Counted from the first letter of the stretch, positions 49,801-63,680 are shown. The stretch is DNA of 64,000 nucleotides from Mycoplasmopsis citelli (GCF_900660645.1 NZ_LR215036.1:248001-312000); one strand, 5' to 3'. The notes: a model not told the origin generated them from the letters alone. Made by a program: numbers and translations.

Positions 49801-52800
49801 CTTTTAAAGATATATAATTTTGAGCTTCCTTATATGCTTTTCTTAGCTTAATAGCATTTTCTAAAACATAAGAAATTAATGAATTCTTAGCAATATTATT
49901 TAATTTAGAATCAACATTTTTAACATCATCAAAATATTGATTAAATAAGGTTTGATAATCTTGATTTTCTTTGCTAAAATCATCTCAAAAATTATCAAGT
50001 TTATTTTTAATAAGCACTTTATCAGATTCTTCTAAAATTGTATCTTTATTATAAAGATTTCGAGTTTTTTGTCATTCAGATAATAACTTTAATTTGTAAT
50101 ATTTTTGCTGAATTTCCTTGGTAATATTTTCAATTGATTCTTCTCCACTTAAATTCATTTTTTCGGTGTTTTGATAATACTCTTTAGCTTTTTTGATTGA
50201 TGCTTTTGCTTCATTTAATGCATTAATTATTTTCTCATCTTCACTAAAAATTGTTTTTTCCAAGCTACTTAAATCATGCTCTTTTTGAGATAAATCTTTT
50301 AAGGATTCAAGTTTATTTTTAATAATATCCACTTGATTTCTATATTTATTAAGATCGTCATTTTGGCCTGATGAATTATTGTTTTGAGTAATTAAATTTT
50401 TTAGCAAAGTATTTAATGTTTCTTTAAGTTCACCTTGGTTTAAAAAATCAGAATTCTCTTTTAAAAGATCTTTAATTAAGCGATTAGTTTTTGCTCGATA
50501 TAAATGTTTTGTTTCAATCTCTGATTTTGCTTTTAAAATTGCTTCTGAAACTCTTTGGGCTTCTTTTTGATAATCTTCAACAGAAAGAGAATTTAAGTTA
50601 TATAAAGAATTTTGAGAATTATTTGCACTAGGAATATTGCTTGTTAATATATTTTTCAAAGAATCTATATCAGCCTTGCTTGCACTGGAAGTTGTCGATG
50701 AATAGTCTTTAATTAGATCCAAAATCAAATTATTTGAATCAACAACATTTTTAAATGCATTCATTTTTTTTGATAATTCATCAAGTTTTTCATTATTTAA
50801 ATCTTTTTTTGCTTCTTCTGAAAATAAATTTAAATAATTATTTAAATTTGTTGATAAATTATCATTATTCAAAATTCTAAATTAAATGTATTTAAACTAG
50901 TAATCTTGTTAATTTCTTCTAGTTTATTACTCAAAGATTCTGCTTTTTGTAATTTTTGAGTTGATTCATTAATTTTATTTAATAAATCTTTGTAATTATT
51001 AGCTTTATCTAAATTTTTAAAATAATTACTTTGAGTTTGAGAAATTAAATCATTAAGATTTTTCTTATATTCACTAATTAAAGGCGAATTAGTGTTTTTT
51101 AATGAATTAATTTTATCATTTGCTATTCCAACAGCTTTAGCAACTTCTGAAATTGGAACAACCAAATCATTAAGTTTTTTAACTTTTTCTCGAACGCTAG
51201 CAAAAGAAGTATCGTTACTATTTTCTAATTCTTTTTTTAAAGAATTAACATAATCATTTAATTGAATTTTTACTTGAGTATCAAAGCTTGATCCCAATTT
51301 TTCTTCAAAGCGTTGAATAATTCCTGCAGGACCAGAAGAATTATTATCTAAAACTTTGTTTAAATTAGAACGTTTTAATTCAATTGTAGCATTTGAATTG
51401 TATGATGATTCTAAAATTTCTTTTTTATCTGAAGGATTTGAATAATCACTTTCTGAAGATAACTGATTTTTTTCTAAAACATCTTTTAAAGCTTGGATTT
51501 TTGTCGCATTTTGTGCTTTTTCAGAACTATCTTTTTCTAGTTCATTAATATATTCAACAACATTTTTCTGGGTATTAAATAATTCAAAAAATGTATCAGC
51601 ATTATTTGCAAGATTTTTAACTTCATCTAAAGAAAGGTTAGAATTTTCAATTTTATCTTTTAAATGCCCTTCAAATTTTTGTTTTTGTTCTTTGATTTTT
51701 ACATATAATGGATTGCTATTTGAACTAAAAGTATTTTCGAAAGTTTCGATATCTTTAAGTTTGTTTAAAACTAAATCTTTATAAAAAGCAATTTGAGCTT
51801 TTTCTTGATAAGACTGAAGATTTTCTTTATTATCATCAGTTTTTTTGGCATTATAAGTTTCTTTTAATTTTTGATAGTAATTACCAAAATTATAATTAGA
51901 ATGAAGATTTTTAAGTTTTGATATATCTGAATCTAGTGATGAAAATTGCTCGTCACTTTTTGTTATAGCTTCATTATATGAGTGTAAAATTTCTTCTTTT
52001 TTGCGCTTAAGAAGCTCAAACTCAACATCAATTTTAGCTTTTTCCTCTTGAAGTTGTTCTTCAGTTAGGTTTTTGTTGTTTAAAATTGAATTACTTTTTT
52101 GCGCAATCGAAGTAATTTCTCCACTAATTTTTTCAAAAATCTTTTTATCTTTGTCTTTTAAAAGATCATTAATTTTTGAATATGAATTTAAAAACTCTTT
52201 TTTAGTTTCAATACTTTCTTGAGCTGTTTTTAAATTTTGAATTTTAGCTTCGATTTCCTCTTCACTATCAGTAGATTCAAGTTTATTCTCATTTAATAAA
52301 TTAGCAATATATTCAGAAATTAAAGACTTTGAATTTTTATCAGAACTTTGATATTTATTAAGTAATTCATTTGAAAGATTTGCTAATTGATTTATTTTTT
52401 CTAGTTTATTAGCAATTTTAGTTGTTTCTTCTAAAGTAAGATTTTTTGAATTTTCTAAAGCATAATCATTAATTTTTTTAATAGCTTCTGAGTAGCTAGG
52501 GTTGTGATTAGTGCTTTTTTGGTTATTGTAATTTTGGATTGAAAAATTAATTTTTTGAATTTTATCTTGTTCGTATGCAAGTAAAATTTCATTTTCTAAA
52601 CCATTTAAACTGTTTTTAATTTGGTTAAATTGTTCAGGATCAGGAATATTTGTTGAATCACTTAATTGAGCAATTAAATCATCAAACTTTTGAATTTGTT
52701 CTAACGCATCTTGAATTTTCTTTTGAGTTTTTACATCACTATATTGAGCACTAGATTTTTCTCCAATAATTTCAAGAAGTTTTTCCTTTACATTTTCAGC

Positions 52801-55257
52801 TTCAAATAAATCATTTGAAAGATCAATTAATTTATTTGTAATTTTACTTGATTCGTTATTAGAAAAGTTATTTGAATCACTAAGTAATTGATTATAAAGT
52901 TCATTTAAAGCTTTTGCCCCTGGAGTTGAAGGATTATCTCCATAATTTTGATAAAGTTTATCCTTTAATTCTTCAATTTTTTCATTTAATAATCTCGAAG
53001 TATCTGCATCCTTAAGTTCTTTAAATGACAAATTAAGTTGTTCAATAAATCCTTGAACTTGCTCATTTGTTGCATAAACATTTTTAAACAACTCCAAAAT
53101 TTCTATTTGAAATGCTTGAATATTATCAGTATAAGGTTTTAAAATAACAGAATTATCACTTTGCATTACAGTATTTACAAATGCTTGCACTTGTTTTTGT
53201 AAAAGTGAAAGATCTCTGAATTTATTTGCTGTATTAATTAAATTTTGTAATTTATTTGTAAGTTCTTCAACTTTTTGAGCAGTTAAAGGGTTTCCATCAC
53301 CGGTGTTAATCTTGCTCCGAAGATCTTTAAGTTGCTCTTTAACTTCATTATAAAGATTGATTCTACTTTGTTCACCACCACTTGGAACATAATTTTCTTC
53401 ATCACTTGAAAAAACTGCTTTTAAATAATCATCAGCTGAATCACTTCAATTTTCAGCCACAGTTTGATTATAAGCACTTTCTAAATTTTGTAATTTAAAA
53501 TGGTTGTTTTTAATTTTTTCCACAATTTCTGAAGTTGAAACAGTAGCAAAATCTTTTAATATCTCAGTTAGATTTTGGTCAATTTTTTCAAATTTAGCAA
53601 TTAGCTCATCATTAACATTAGTTTTATGTTTTTTGAGCATTTTAATTTTGTTTTCAATTAAATAATTTAGATTTTTTAGGTGATCTTTCAAAATCATTCT
53701 CAATGATTCGTTAAACTTATCTTTAATTGAACTTAGATAAGATGAACTCACCTCATTTAAGTAAGTTTTTATCACTTGATTTTTAAGTTCAGATAATTGA
53801 TTTTGAACTTGATTGTTAGTAAATTTTAAAGCTTTTATATCGTTAATTTGTGCTTCAACTAACATTAATTCATTGTTTAAATATCCAAGAGTATGTAATT
53901 CTTGATTAACTAAATTATAAAAATCAAAAAGTTCTTTTGCTTGTTCTTTAGGTCAAAGATTCTTACTAATAATGCTTGTAATTTGAGATTTTAGCATTAT
54001 TGCTTTTTTGCTTATAATAATTTTGTTTTGTAATGCTAAATCAATTTCTGAATTTGCTTGATTAATTATTTGATTTGAAAATTTTAATGCATAAAATTCA
54101 CTAAATACACTAGCTTTTCTAGAAATAAGTTCATGTTTATCATTAATTTCAAGTGCCTTAACAATTAAATTGTTAATTCAATTTTTGTTATTTTTTAATA
54201 AAGGGTTTAATTCTTCAAGATAAACATTTAAATTGCTTAAAACACTTTTAATTTCTTCAAGTGTTCTTTTTTCATCTGAAATTTGGTGATAAAAAGTTAC
54301 TACAGTATTTCGAATTTGATTAATATCATTTTCATTTAAAGCTAAATTTAAATTCATTTTTGCTCACTCAACAAAACTTTCAATATTTTGTTTTTGCAAT
54401 TGAGTGTAAGCACTATTTTCAATATGAGGTTCAATTAAATTTAAATACTCATCAATTTCGTTAATTTCTTTTTGAATCTTTGAAAGCATTTGGTCAAGCT
54501 TTAAAATTTCTTCACTAGTACGTTGTGAAGCGATTTGAACTTCATTTAAATGAATATCGTTACTAATAATTCTTAAATAAAGTGGTTTCAAAGACTTAGC
54601 AAGATCTTTTTTAAGACCCTCATAAGGAACTTTCTCAAGTTTACTTGAAGCTCCTTCTAAAATTTCAATAAATGGATTTAAGATTTTGTTTTGCGAAACA
54701 ACATACTCACTAATTTGTGAAGCTAAAGTTTTAAGATGTTGCTGTTTTTGTTCGTAATTTGTAGTTTTTAATATTTCTAAAAACTTGTTTCTAGCATCTT
54801 CTTTTAAATGTTTATGTTGCTTTTGTAAATCAATTTCACGAATTCGATTAAGTTGATTTTTTAAAACTTCATTTCAAAAAATTTCATTTTTTTGATCTTT
54901 AATATTAATTTTGTCAATATTTTCAATGTAAAAATTTAAGATTTTTTCTAAAGTTGTGTCAGCAATGCTTAATTTTTCTTTCAAATTTTTGTTTTTGCTT
55001 TTTCAACCCTCCTTGGCTTGTTGAAAATCATCGTTAAATTTAGTTTTTTCTTGTTCTGAAACATCAATATATGGACTATAAATTTTAAATAAATTCTCTG
55101 CTTGAAGCAAGTTTCCATAAACAGTTGTATTCTCAACTGTTTCTTTACTGTGAAGCGAAAATAATGTTGCTCCAACTCCAATTGCTGAAAAACCAGCTAA
55201 AGTCGAAGAAATAATAAATGAATTTTTTAGTATTCTTTTGTTATTAATTTTTATCAT
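46856..55257 (-). pseudogene. Giant F2-family gene, pair 1: split by an apparent 1-nt deletion
   Basis: ATG 55257 (AAGGA 10 nt upstream) opens an F2 frame with the usual anchor (GATLFSLHSKETV), continuing to a TAA at 50842-50844, 1,471 residues. From about 50878 homology to the other F2 proteins moves to the next frame and then runs open to TAA at 46856-46858, ending FWFKIR. The break lies in TTTAATTTAGAATTTTG (minus strand); one more A would give FNLRILN, matching FNLRSVN and FNLRTLN of pairs 3 and 2. With that base the gene would encode 2,800 residues. There is no repeat or long homopolymer at the site, so simple mutation or a sequencing error is more likely than a switch. This copy is richer in Lys, Ser and Glu and more divergent than the F2 copies of pairs 2 and 3. 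Confidence 0.82.
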
Positions 55258-55277
55258 AAAAAATTATCCTTATTTAA

Positions 55278-58200
55278 TTAATGTAATTTAAATTTAATGT
55301 CAAATTTTCCATTTTGTCCAATTGCTTGATAAAAATCAGCATCTCCAACTCCACCTTTACCAGAGTTAGTTTCGTCTTTTTCGATGTATTGATCTTTTCC
55401 TCATAATCCTGAATTGTTTAAATCTTCAAAACTCAATCCAACTAAGTCCCTAATTCGAATTTTTTTCATTACATAATCATAAAATCCAGAAAGACTTGCC
55501 CCAGTTACAGTGTCTTTAGATTTTCCCGCTTCTGTTCTTTTGAAAAAATAAACATATCTAAGATTGTCAGTGCTTCCAAGAGATATATTTTGTGAATCTG
55601 AAGTTCTACTTTTATCAAATCTGTTTAGTATTTGCCAAGAAATTATCATTATTGCATCTTCTTTTGTATTATTATTAAACACAGGTATTCCAATAACTAT
55701 CGGAAGGAATAATAAGTTTTTGTTTTCGTCTTTACTTGAATCATATTTATACATTCATTTTGAAGATCAACTATGTGTATTTTCATTTTGCCACGAAATA
55801 GTACCATTATAATACTCATTTGTATTTTGATATTTAACAGACTTATCAGTAGCAAAATTAGGATTTAAGGTTTTTCAAAAAATTAAATTTTCTCTTGTTG
55901 TATACTGTTTATAACTTCCGTCTAGCTTTACTTTAATTCTAAAATCAGATGAGGAATTTGTTTTGCCAGAAGCTGGAGCATCTATATCCTGAGTTATATC
56001 TTCTGTAAAATAATATTTATTTTCTAAAAGAGCTTTAAGAGATGAATATTTGCTAAAAGCCCCAAATAAATTAACTGGTGCTTGGAGATTATTTCATCCA
56101 GCCTCTTGATCTGTAAATATAGGTTGCATTAGAGCATTAGTATCTTTAATATTTTCCTTATCAATGACAAATTGATCTAATGTTTTAAATGAAATTGCGA
56201 TATTTTCAAATTTAATTCCAAAATCTTTAACATTTCAAAAAGCACTATTTTCTTCGGTTATTGAAGATGGTTTTTTAAATTTAAAGTAAAGATTAATAAA
56301 ACCTTTTTTGATTGATGGATCACTTGTTAAAACAGAACGGACATATTTGGCATTTGAATCTCCTGAAGATTTATAAATAAAAACTTCTAAATTATCAGTG
56401 TTAAAAATTGAATCATTTCCTTTTAAAATAGTGAATTTATCAAACAGTTTACTTAAGTTAGAGTTTTGATTATTTTTAAATTGATCGTTAAGTTTTATCG
56501 CTTTGTAGTTTTTAGAATCAATAGTAAGCGTTTCTTCATTAGATGAATTTAAATTTTCAATAGCTGAAGTAAATTTTTCAACTGTAGTATTAATGCTTGG
56601 AACAATATCTTCATAATTTGCTTTTCCATTATTAATTTGATTTAAATATTCAAAAAATAATTGAGTATTACTATTTTTATTCATTCAATCATTTAATTGA
56701 TTTACTTTTTCAAAAGCTTTAGTTAAAATTTTATAAATTTCAAAATCGCTTGATTTTTCTTTAGAAAGGTTTAATAGTAATTTTTCAAATTCTTCTGCAG
56801 TTTCGACAACTTTTTTATATTCATTTTTAACAGAATTTAGGTTATCTTTGTAATCTAAATTTTCAGCATTTTTAGGAGATTTAATTAAATAATTCAAAAT
56901 TCCATAAATATTGTTTCTTCCGATGTAATTAGTAGAATCGTAAATAAATTGATGGAGAACTTTTTGAAAGGTTTTTGTATTATTTTTTGAATTACTGAAA
57001 ACCAAATCATTTAGTTTTTGCTTTTCTTTAGCTAAACAAATAACTACTTTCTTATATTTCTCGAAGTATTCATCTCTTTTTGAAGAAATGTCACTTGTAT
57101 TTGATTCTTTAAATGAAATATTACTTTCATCAACTTCATTTTTAAGCTCGTTAGAATTTAATACATCATTTAGTTGTTCATTAAATGCTTTAATTTTAGT
57201 ATCTAATTCTGTATTATTATTTTTGATTTTCTTTAATATTGAAGCGATATTATCATTTGATTTAGAGTTATCACTAAATTGATCTTTTAAAAGTTGATAA
57301 TTATTAATGTTTAACAAAATATGTGAAATAGATTTAATTGAAATTAATTTTTGATAATAATTAGAAAATTCATTTGCTACTTCTGAAAGTGTTTTAATTA
57401 CATCAATATTTGAAGTAGTTTTTAATCAATTTTTAATTTCTTCATCTGTTTTGTTTAATTTTTGAATATATTCATTAGCTTGAATATGCAAAATATTATT
57501 ATCTTTTAAACTAATTGCATTATCAAAACCTTTTAAATCACTTTCATTAATTCCGCTAACTTTTAATATATCCTTTTTAGCAATTCCATCAGTAGTATCT
57601 GAAGTGAAAAAGTCATAATACTTTTTGAATTTTTCTTTATAAAAGTTATAACGATTGGCTTCTCATTTAAATACAGCTAGATTTTGCTGAATAAACTTTT
57701 CTTGCGCTTTAACTAAAGTTTCATTTAACTTTGTTAGATTTTCGGGGGTAAAAGCATCTAATTTTTTAAGTTCTTCAACTGAATTTTGTGCATATTCATT
57801 TATTCTTGGAGAAACAGAAGAATTTTGATAATTAGAAATCATATATTTATCAAGAGCCAAATTTTTAGCATATTCTTGCTGAACTTTGTTCATTTGAGCT
57901 TTAACAATTAAATCTAATGCTCCATTAGAGGAATTATAAATTGCTGAAGATATTGAAACTTTTTTATCTTCATCTCGAAGTTGAGATTTTAGTTGATTTT
58001 GTCCTTCGGTAATTTGTTTTTCTAAATTTTCATAAAGCTTTTTAATTTCTTCAGATTCATAATTTGGATTGTTTTTAAGTTTTTCTTTATAAGAATTTAA
58101 ATACTCTTGAGCTTTATGAATATTTGATTGCAGAACTTTTGAATTTTCTAAAGCTACATAATATGAAGTTTTAGTTGATCCATTAACGTAATTTTGTAGC

Positions 58201-61200
58201 AACTGATCATAATTTTCGATTGTTTCTTTGGCTGATTTGTCTTTTAATTTTTTAAATGGTTCATTCAAAATTTCTTCAAGAGCTTTTTTAGCTTCAGTGC
58301 TTAAATATGATTCTTGACCTTCATTTGTGTTAAATTTATTTAATTTTTCAAGTTCTTGAGCAATAGCTAAAGCTAAAGATAAACGCTTTGTATAAGTTTT
58401 TAAATTTAAAATATTATCATCTAATTTAGTTTCATTAGTTTCAGAATAAAATGTTAAAGTTCCTCGAGGAAGTTCCTCTTTTAAGAGATTCATTGATTCA
58501 GTAACATTTTGGTTATTTTTAACAGATTCATCTAAAGAATTAACTTTTGTAATTTCTTCGTTTGCTTGATTAATTAATGATGCAATAATTTTGTATTTTT
58601 CAAAGTATCTATTAATTTGAGAAATTTTTTCAATAACTTCATTTATTGTTTTAGAATTATCAGCTTCTTTAATGGCTTCTGCTTGTTTGTGGAAAAATTC
58701 ATCTGATTTGTCTTTTAGATCTTTATATTGTGAATCAATCTCTGTTTTTGATTCTGAATATAATTGTTCTAGATGTTTGGTTTTGTAACTTTTTATTTTG
58801 TTATTTGGATTTTTATCATAAATAAGATCTAAAGCATTTTTGCGGTTTGTAAAAAGTTCATAAGCATTGTTAAATTCTTCAACAAGTTTTGGATATACTT
58901 GAGTATTTATCTCAACAAAACTTTTACTTTTATCAGGAATATTTTTTAAGATAACATCAGCAAGTGATTTTGCGTCTTTTTCAAAACCATAATCAACTTT
59001 TGCTGATTTTTTATACTCAAAATCTTTATAATCCTTTAAATCACTAACTCTGCTAATTGATCATAACTTTTCTTCTAAAAGATTAATTAAAGAAACCATT
59101 GACTCTAAAGAACTATTTATATTAGAAATAGTTTGTTCATTAATATCATTAGAATTTAGTTTTTCAGTTAACAAATCAAAATAACCTTCTAATTTTGTTT
59201 TAGCTTGTTCAGGAGTTCCGTGTGTTCCAGTTCCTTGAACAAAATCGCTTGGAATTAAGGCTTTCTTTTGAGTTATTAAATTAGAAATTTGATTAACTTT
59301 TTCAAACAAATCCATTTTTTGATCAAATAATTTTTGTTTATTTACAATTTCGTCATTACTTAATTCTAAAAAGTTATCTTTAATTGAGTTATAAATAGTA
59401 GTTATTGAATTTGATACTGAAGTATTTTGTTTTTGAGAATTATTATCTTTACTTGGAGATGATAACTTATTAGCTTCTTGAACTTTGATAACTAAGTTTT
59501 TTAAACTATCTACCTTAGTTTGAATATTTTGAAGATTTTGTTGGGTTTTTAATAAATTATTTTTATCTTTAGAACCTTCTGCTTCTTTTTTGAGATTGTC
59601 TAATTTAGTAGTAATTTTATTTTTTAAATCATTATCAACATCTTTGAATTTTTCTTCAATAACTTTTTTGTATTCATCAATTTGTTTTACTTGTTCTTTT
59701 TTAGCATCTTCTAATGGAGCATTATTGATATATTCTTGTTTTAATAATGTACTTTGAGCAAGTATTGAAGAAACATCTTTTTGATAAATTTGTTCATCAG
59801 TCAAATTGTCTAAAGAGTTTAAAATGCTTTTAAATGAATTTAATTTACCTTGTTCCCTGAGAACTTGATAATTTTTCTTTCCGGTTTTTTCAGAAGAATC
59901 TGAATTTAAATAAGTTAAAACACTTTTTACTTCATTTGCATATGAATTAATTGCAGAAATTTTATAGACATCATTTCTAATTTGATCAATATCATTAACA
60001 TTTTCAAATGAGAGGATTTTCTTTTTAATTGCATCAACTTGCTTTTGTAAATTATTTTTAATTTTTGTAGTGTCAATTTCTTTTTCTAATTCAGAACTAT
60101 ATCCAATAATTTCATTAATTTTCTGAACTGCTTCATCAACATTTTTAACAAATAAATCTTTTTCATATGCAAGATTAACTTTTTCTAGCTGATTAAGCAG
60201 ATCTTTAATTTGAATAACTTTTTGACCACTAGAATCAGTTTGATTGGTTAATTTATCAAATTCGTCAAATATTTTATTTACATTTTCTAAATTAGAAATT
60301 TGAGCTTTTTTCTTAAGATCTTCGAATTTATTTTTAAGCTTAGTTTTTTGTTCTTTGATGCTATCTAATTTTTTAGAAAGTTCTTGTTGATGCTTTTGTT
60401 GTTTTTGAGTATAAAATTCAATTTCCTCCTTAAGTTCATTTAGAGCATATTTTGAAGCATCTAAATCTTTTAATTTACTTTCATAATCTTGAATTTTTTC
60501 TTTATAAGAATTATTTTGACCATCAGAAATTGTTTGTTTTTGATTTTCAGCTTCATATGCTTGCTTAAGTTTATTGATATTTTTCTCTGCTTCAATACGT
60601 ATATCAACTTTATCTAAAGCGTCATTTAAAGATCTAATTTTTGAATTAATAACTTCAGCTGAATCACCATATTTAATTAGTGACTTATTTTTAATTAAAT
60701 CTAGAAGAATTTCATAAGTTTTTGGACTGTCAGTTTTGTTAATACTTGAAAGCTTATTTCCTACATTTTTTAATGATGAAGCTAAACTCTTGTATTTTAA
60801 AATTTCTTTTTGTAACTCTTCTATTTGGTGTTTATTTTTGTGCGGATTAGCTAATAGTTTTTGAGTTTGGGTGTTAATTTGCTCTATTGACTGATTAATT
60901 TCTTTAAAAGGAGATTGATTTTCTAAGTTTTTATCAGTAATTTTATTATCTAAAATTTCTTTAGTAGTTTTTTGTAAATGGGCACTTGAAATTGCTACTT
61001 CAAAACTTTTAGCTTCATTTTTTGTATCTGCAACTTTTGCTTTAAGTTGCTCTTTAGTAACTTCACCTTTTAAAACTTTATCTAAATATTGATCAATTTC
61101 GCTACTAATTTTCTTAGCTTTATCAAATTGTTCTTGCGGTTTAAAGGTTCCAAGATTTTGATTTTGTTCTTCTTTGGATAAATCTTTGAGTTTATTGTTT

Positions 61201-63680
61201 GTAGCTTCTAGTTGTTTTGATAAATCAACTATTTGCATTAAATTATTAATTTTTTCAGCAATTTCTTTTCTTTGCTCAGGACTTAAACTAACATCCGAAA
61301 GCTCTTTTCTATATTCTTCGAGTTTATCCAAAATTTTTCTTTGAGTTTCGGTAGGTTCTCCATTTACTGAATATGGAGCAAAAATTTGATTAATTTCTTT
61401 TATTTTATCTTCAATTCCTTGCCCTGATTGATATTGTGCTTGGTTTTGAACGTAATTTTCATTTGCGTCCTTAATTTGTGTAATTAAATCATCAACATTG
61501 TTAATTGTTGAGTTATTTTCTAGTGCATTTAAGACATTATTTTGGATTTGAGATAACTTTAAAGATTGTTCTTTTAAATATTCTTTTTCACTTTTGCTAA
61601 AGTTAGAAGATTTTAAAATTTTTTCACTTTCTAAATACACACGCTCAAGTTCTTTAAATTTTGGGGTATTGTTAGCAATATTATAAAGCTGATTTGTAAT
61701 AACTGAGATTTTTTCTTGTTTTTCTTCAGGATTTAAATTTGGATTTTTAAAAATCATTTGAACTTTAGTTTTATATTCTGAAACATCAGCAAATAACTTT
61801 TGTCCAAATTCTGAAGTAATTTTCCCGTTTTGATCAACAAAATTACTAAAAACGGTATTTTTAACTCTAGCTTGTAATAATAAAATGCTTTGGAAATAAC
61901 GATCTAAATTGCTTTGATCAAATTCTTTTTTATACTGAGCAATTAAAAACTGCATTTCATCTCGAGTGGGATTAGAATTTGGTTTTAATAATTCTGAAGC
62001 TTTATTATTTAAATATAAAAGATTATCTTTCGTTTGTTCAGAGATGTTATTATTTTGATCCTCAGTAAATGATAAAGAAAGGTCAAATCAATTCTTGAGT
62101 TCTAAGCGATTAATTTCTCGAATTTGAATACTTATAATACGTAAATTCTCATTTAAAATGCTAATTGATGATCCATTTTTTAATAAATTACTTATCTGAA
62201 GAGAAATTCACGAAAGAAGTTGCTTATCAACCTCAAATCCTTTATCAAAAGCTAAAAGTGCTTGTTCATTAAGTTTTTCAAGAGCGTTTTTAAACATTAA
62301 AACTACTAGTGCATTATCACTAATTTCTTCTAAAAGTATACGAAGATTGCTTAAATACTCGTTTACATTGCTATATTTTGCACTTAAAATATCGCTTAAT
62401 TTTTGTTCAAAAAGCTTTGTTTCTTCATCATTAAAAGTTTTATCATTAAGATAATTTTGAATTTTAGAGTTAATTAAATCAATTAAACTTTGAATTGTTT
62501 TTACTGACGCTTGCAAATTAGAAGCTTGAGCAAGAGCATTTAAAACATCACCTTCATTTGATTTACTAATGTTTAAAATATATTGAATTTCTTTATTTAT
62601 TAAAGCTTGAATTTGGTCATTTAAATTGAGATTTTTTAAATTTTCTAATTGAGCTGGTATTAATGATGCAATTTCCTTAAATCCTCATTTTTTAGTTGTT
62701 AAAATATTTAATTCATTATTAATAGCATCATTTAAATGCAAAATTTCTTGGTCTTTATCAAGAGCTAAAGTTGCGCTTTTACTTAAAGCTATTGCTTTAT
62801 AGTTATTAATTCTTTTTAAAAAGTTATCTTTCATTGATTTGTCAATTTCTAACAATGAAATTTCATTCTTAACACGAACTAGATTCTCCAAAAATTTATT
62901 TAAATTCTTATTTTGTTGTTCTTTTTGTGAACTTAATTGAGTAATAATTTCATCATAAACTTTTTCATACTCAAGTAAAGTATCTTTAGAATAATGCTCT
63001 TTTGAAAGCAAAGATAAAATTTGGTCAATAACTAAAAGTAAAGCACTTTTTTGCTCATTATTTGCTAAAGCAGAAATATTTTTAGTATGTTCAACATAAT
63101 TGGTTCAAATTTTAGTTTCTAAAGCAAAAGATAAATTATGTTGCTCTTCAATTAAAGGATCAATTGATTTATAAAATTCTGATAATGCTTTATCTTTATT
63201 TTCAAGAAATAAAATAGAATTAATAATTTTGTCTTTGCTTTGAGTAACTTGTTCTTGATAATCAACTTCTTTAACAAGTGAAGCATATTCATTAATTAAA
63301 TTTTTAAGTGTTTCTTGATCTTCGACTTTACTAAGAAGTGCTTTTAAAGTACAACATTTAAGCTTATTTCTTTGTTCAAGCATCATTGCAATACTTGAAT
63401 CTTCAATGTTTAAAAGTTGTTTTGCATAATTTAATTCTTCAAAAAGAGTTTTTACTTCCAAATTGCTTTGTGAATCTTCTTGAGAAATTGAATAATTTTG
63501 TAGAACATCTTGGGTTTTTAGAACTTGATTTTCTAATTCTAAAAAATGATATGTTTGCTTATAGGGAGGTTTATAGCTACTGTGTAGTGATAGCATTAAA
63601 CCAGCTGATAAAAGTGTGCCAAAACCAGCACTACCAGCAACAATTACTAATGTAGTGATTGCTTTTTTTAAATTTTTCAT
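55278..63680 (-). CDS. Giant F1-family surface protein, pair 1 (intact, 2,800 aa; no switch repeat)
   Basis: One open frame from ATG 63680 (MKNLKKAITTLV; GGAGAT 8 nt upstream) to TAA at 55278-55280. The N-terminal hydrophobic span ends in LMLSLHSSYKPPYKQ, aligning with LLSLHNSYSVPREQ of pair 2. At the switch position this gene reads NKLKCCTLKALLSK with no repeated DNA, same length as the ON allele of pair 2. Landmarks: FAPYSVNGEPT near 770, FKTLDQF near 2,500, QEAGWN near 2,535, terminal GKFDIKFKLH. The body is more Lys/Glu-rich and more coiled-coil-like than in pairs 2 and 3, including a 964-residue stretch (61955-59061) without any tryptophan TGA codon. Function unknown; its permanent ON state makes it the likely constitutive member. 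Confidence 0.87.
63338..63362 (-). other. Diverged switch position in pair 1 F1 (no repeat)
   Basis: The DNA equivalent to the 16-bp repeat is AT-rich here and has no internal duplication, yet its length matches the one-unit ON state of pair 2. This suggests that one unit is the ancestral length, or that this copy has been fixed in frame. Confidence 0.6.

Noticed and set aside
9167-63680. Dozens of separate medium-size genes, as a standard-code reading suggests.
   Set aside because: The breaks are TGA codons, and homology between copies continues across them; with TGA = Trp they join into six giant genes and one remnant.
11957-63680. Homologues of the Mycoplasma mobile gliding proteins Gli349/Gli521.
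   Set aside because: The giant size and operon layout are suggestive, but I recognise no specific shared motif and the multi-pair tandem layout differs.
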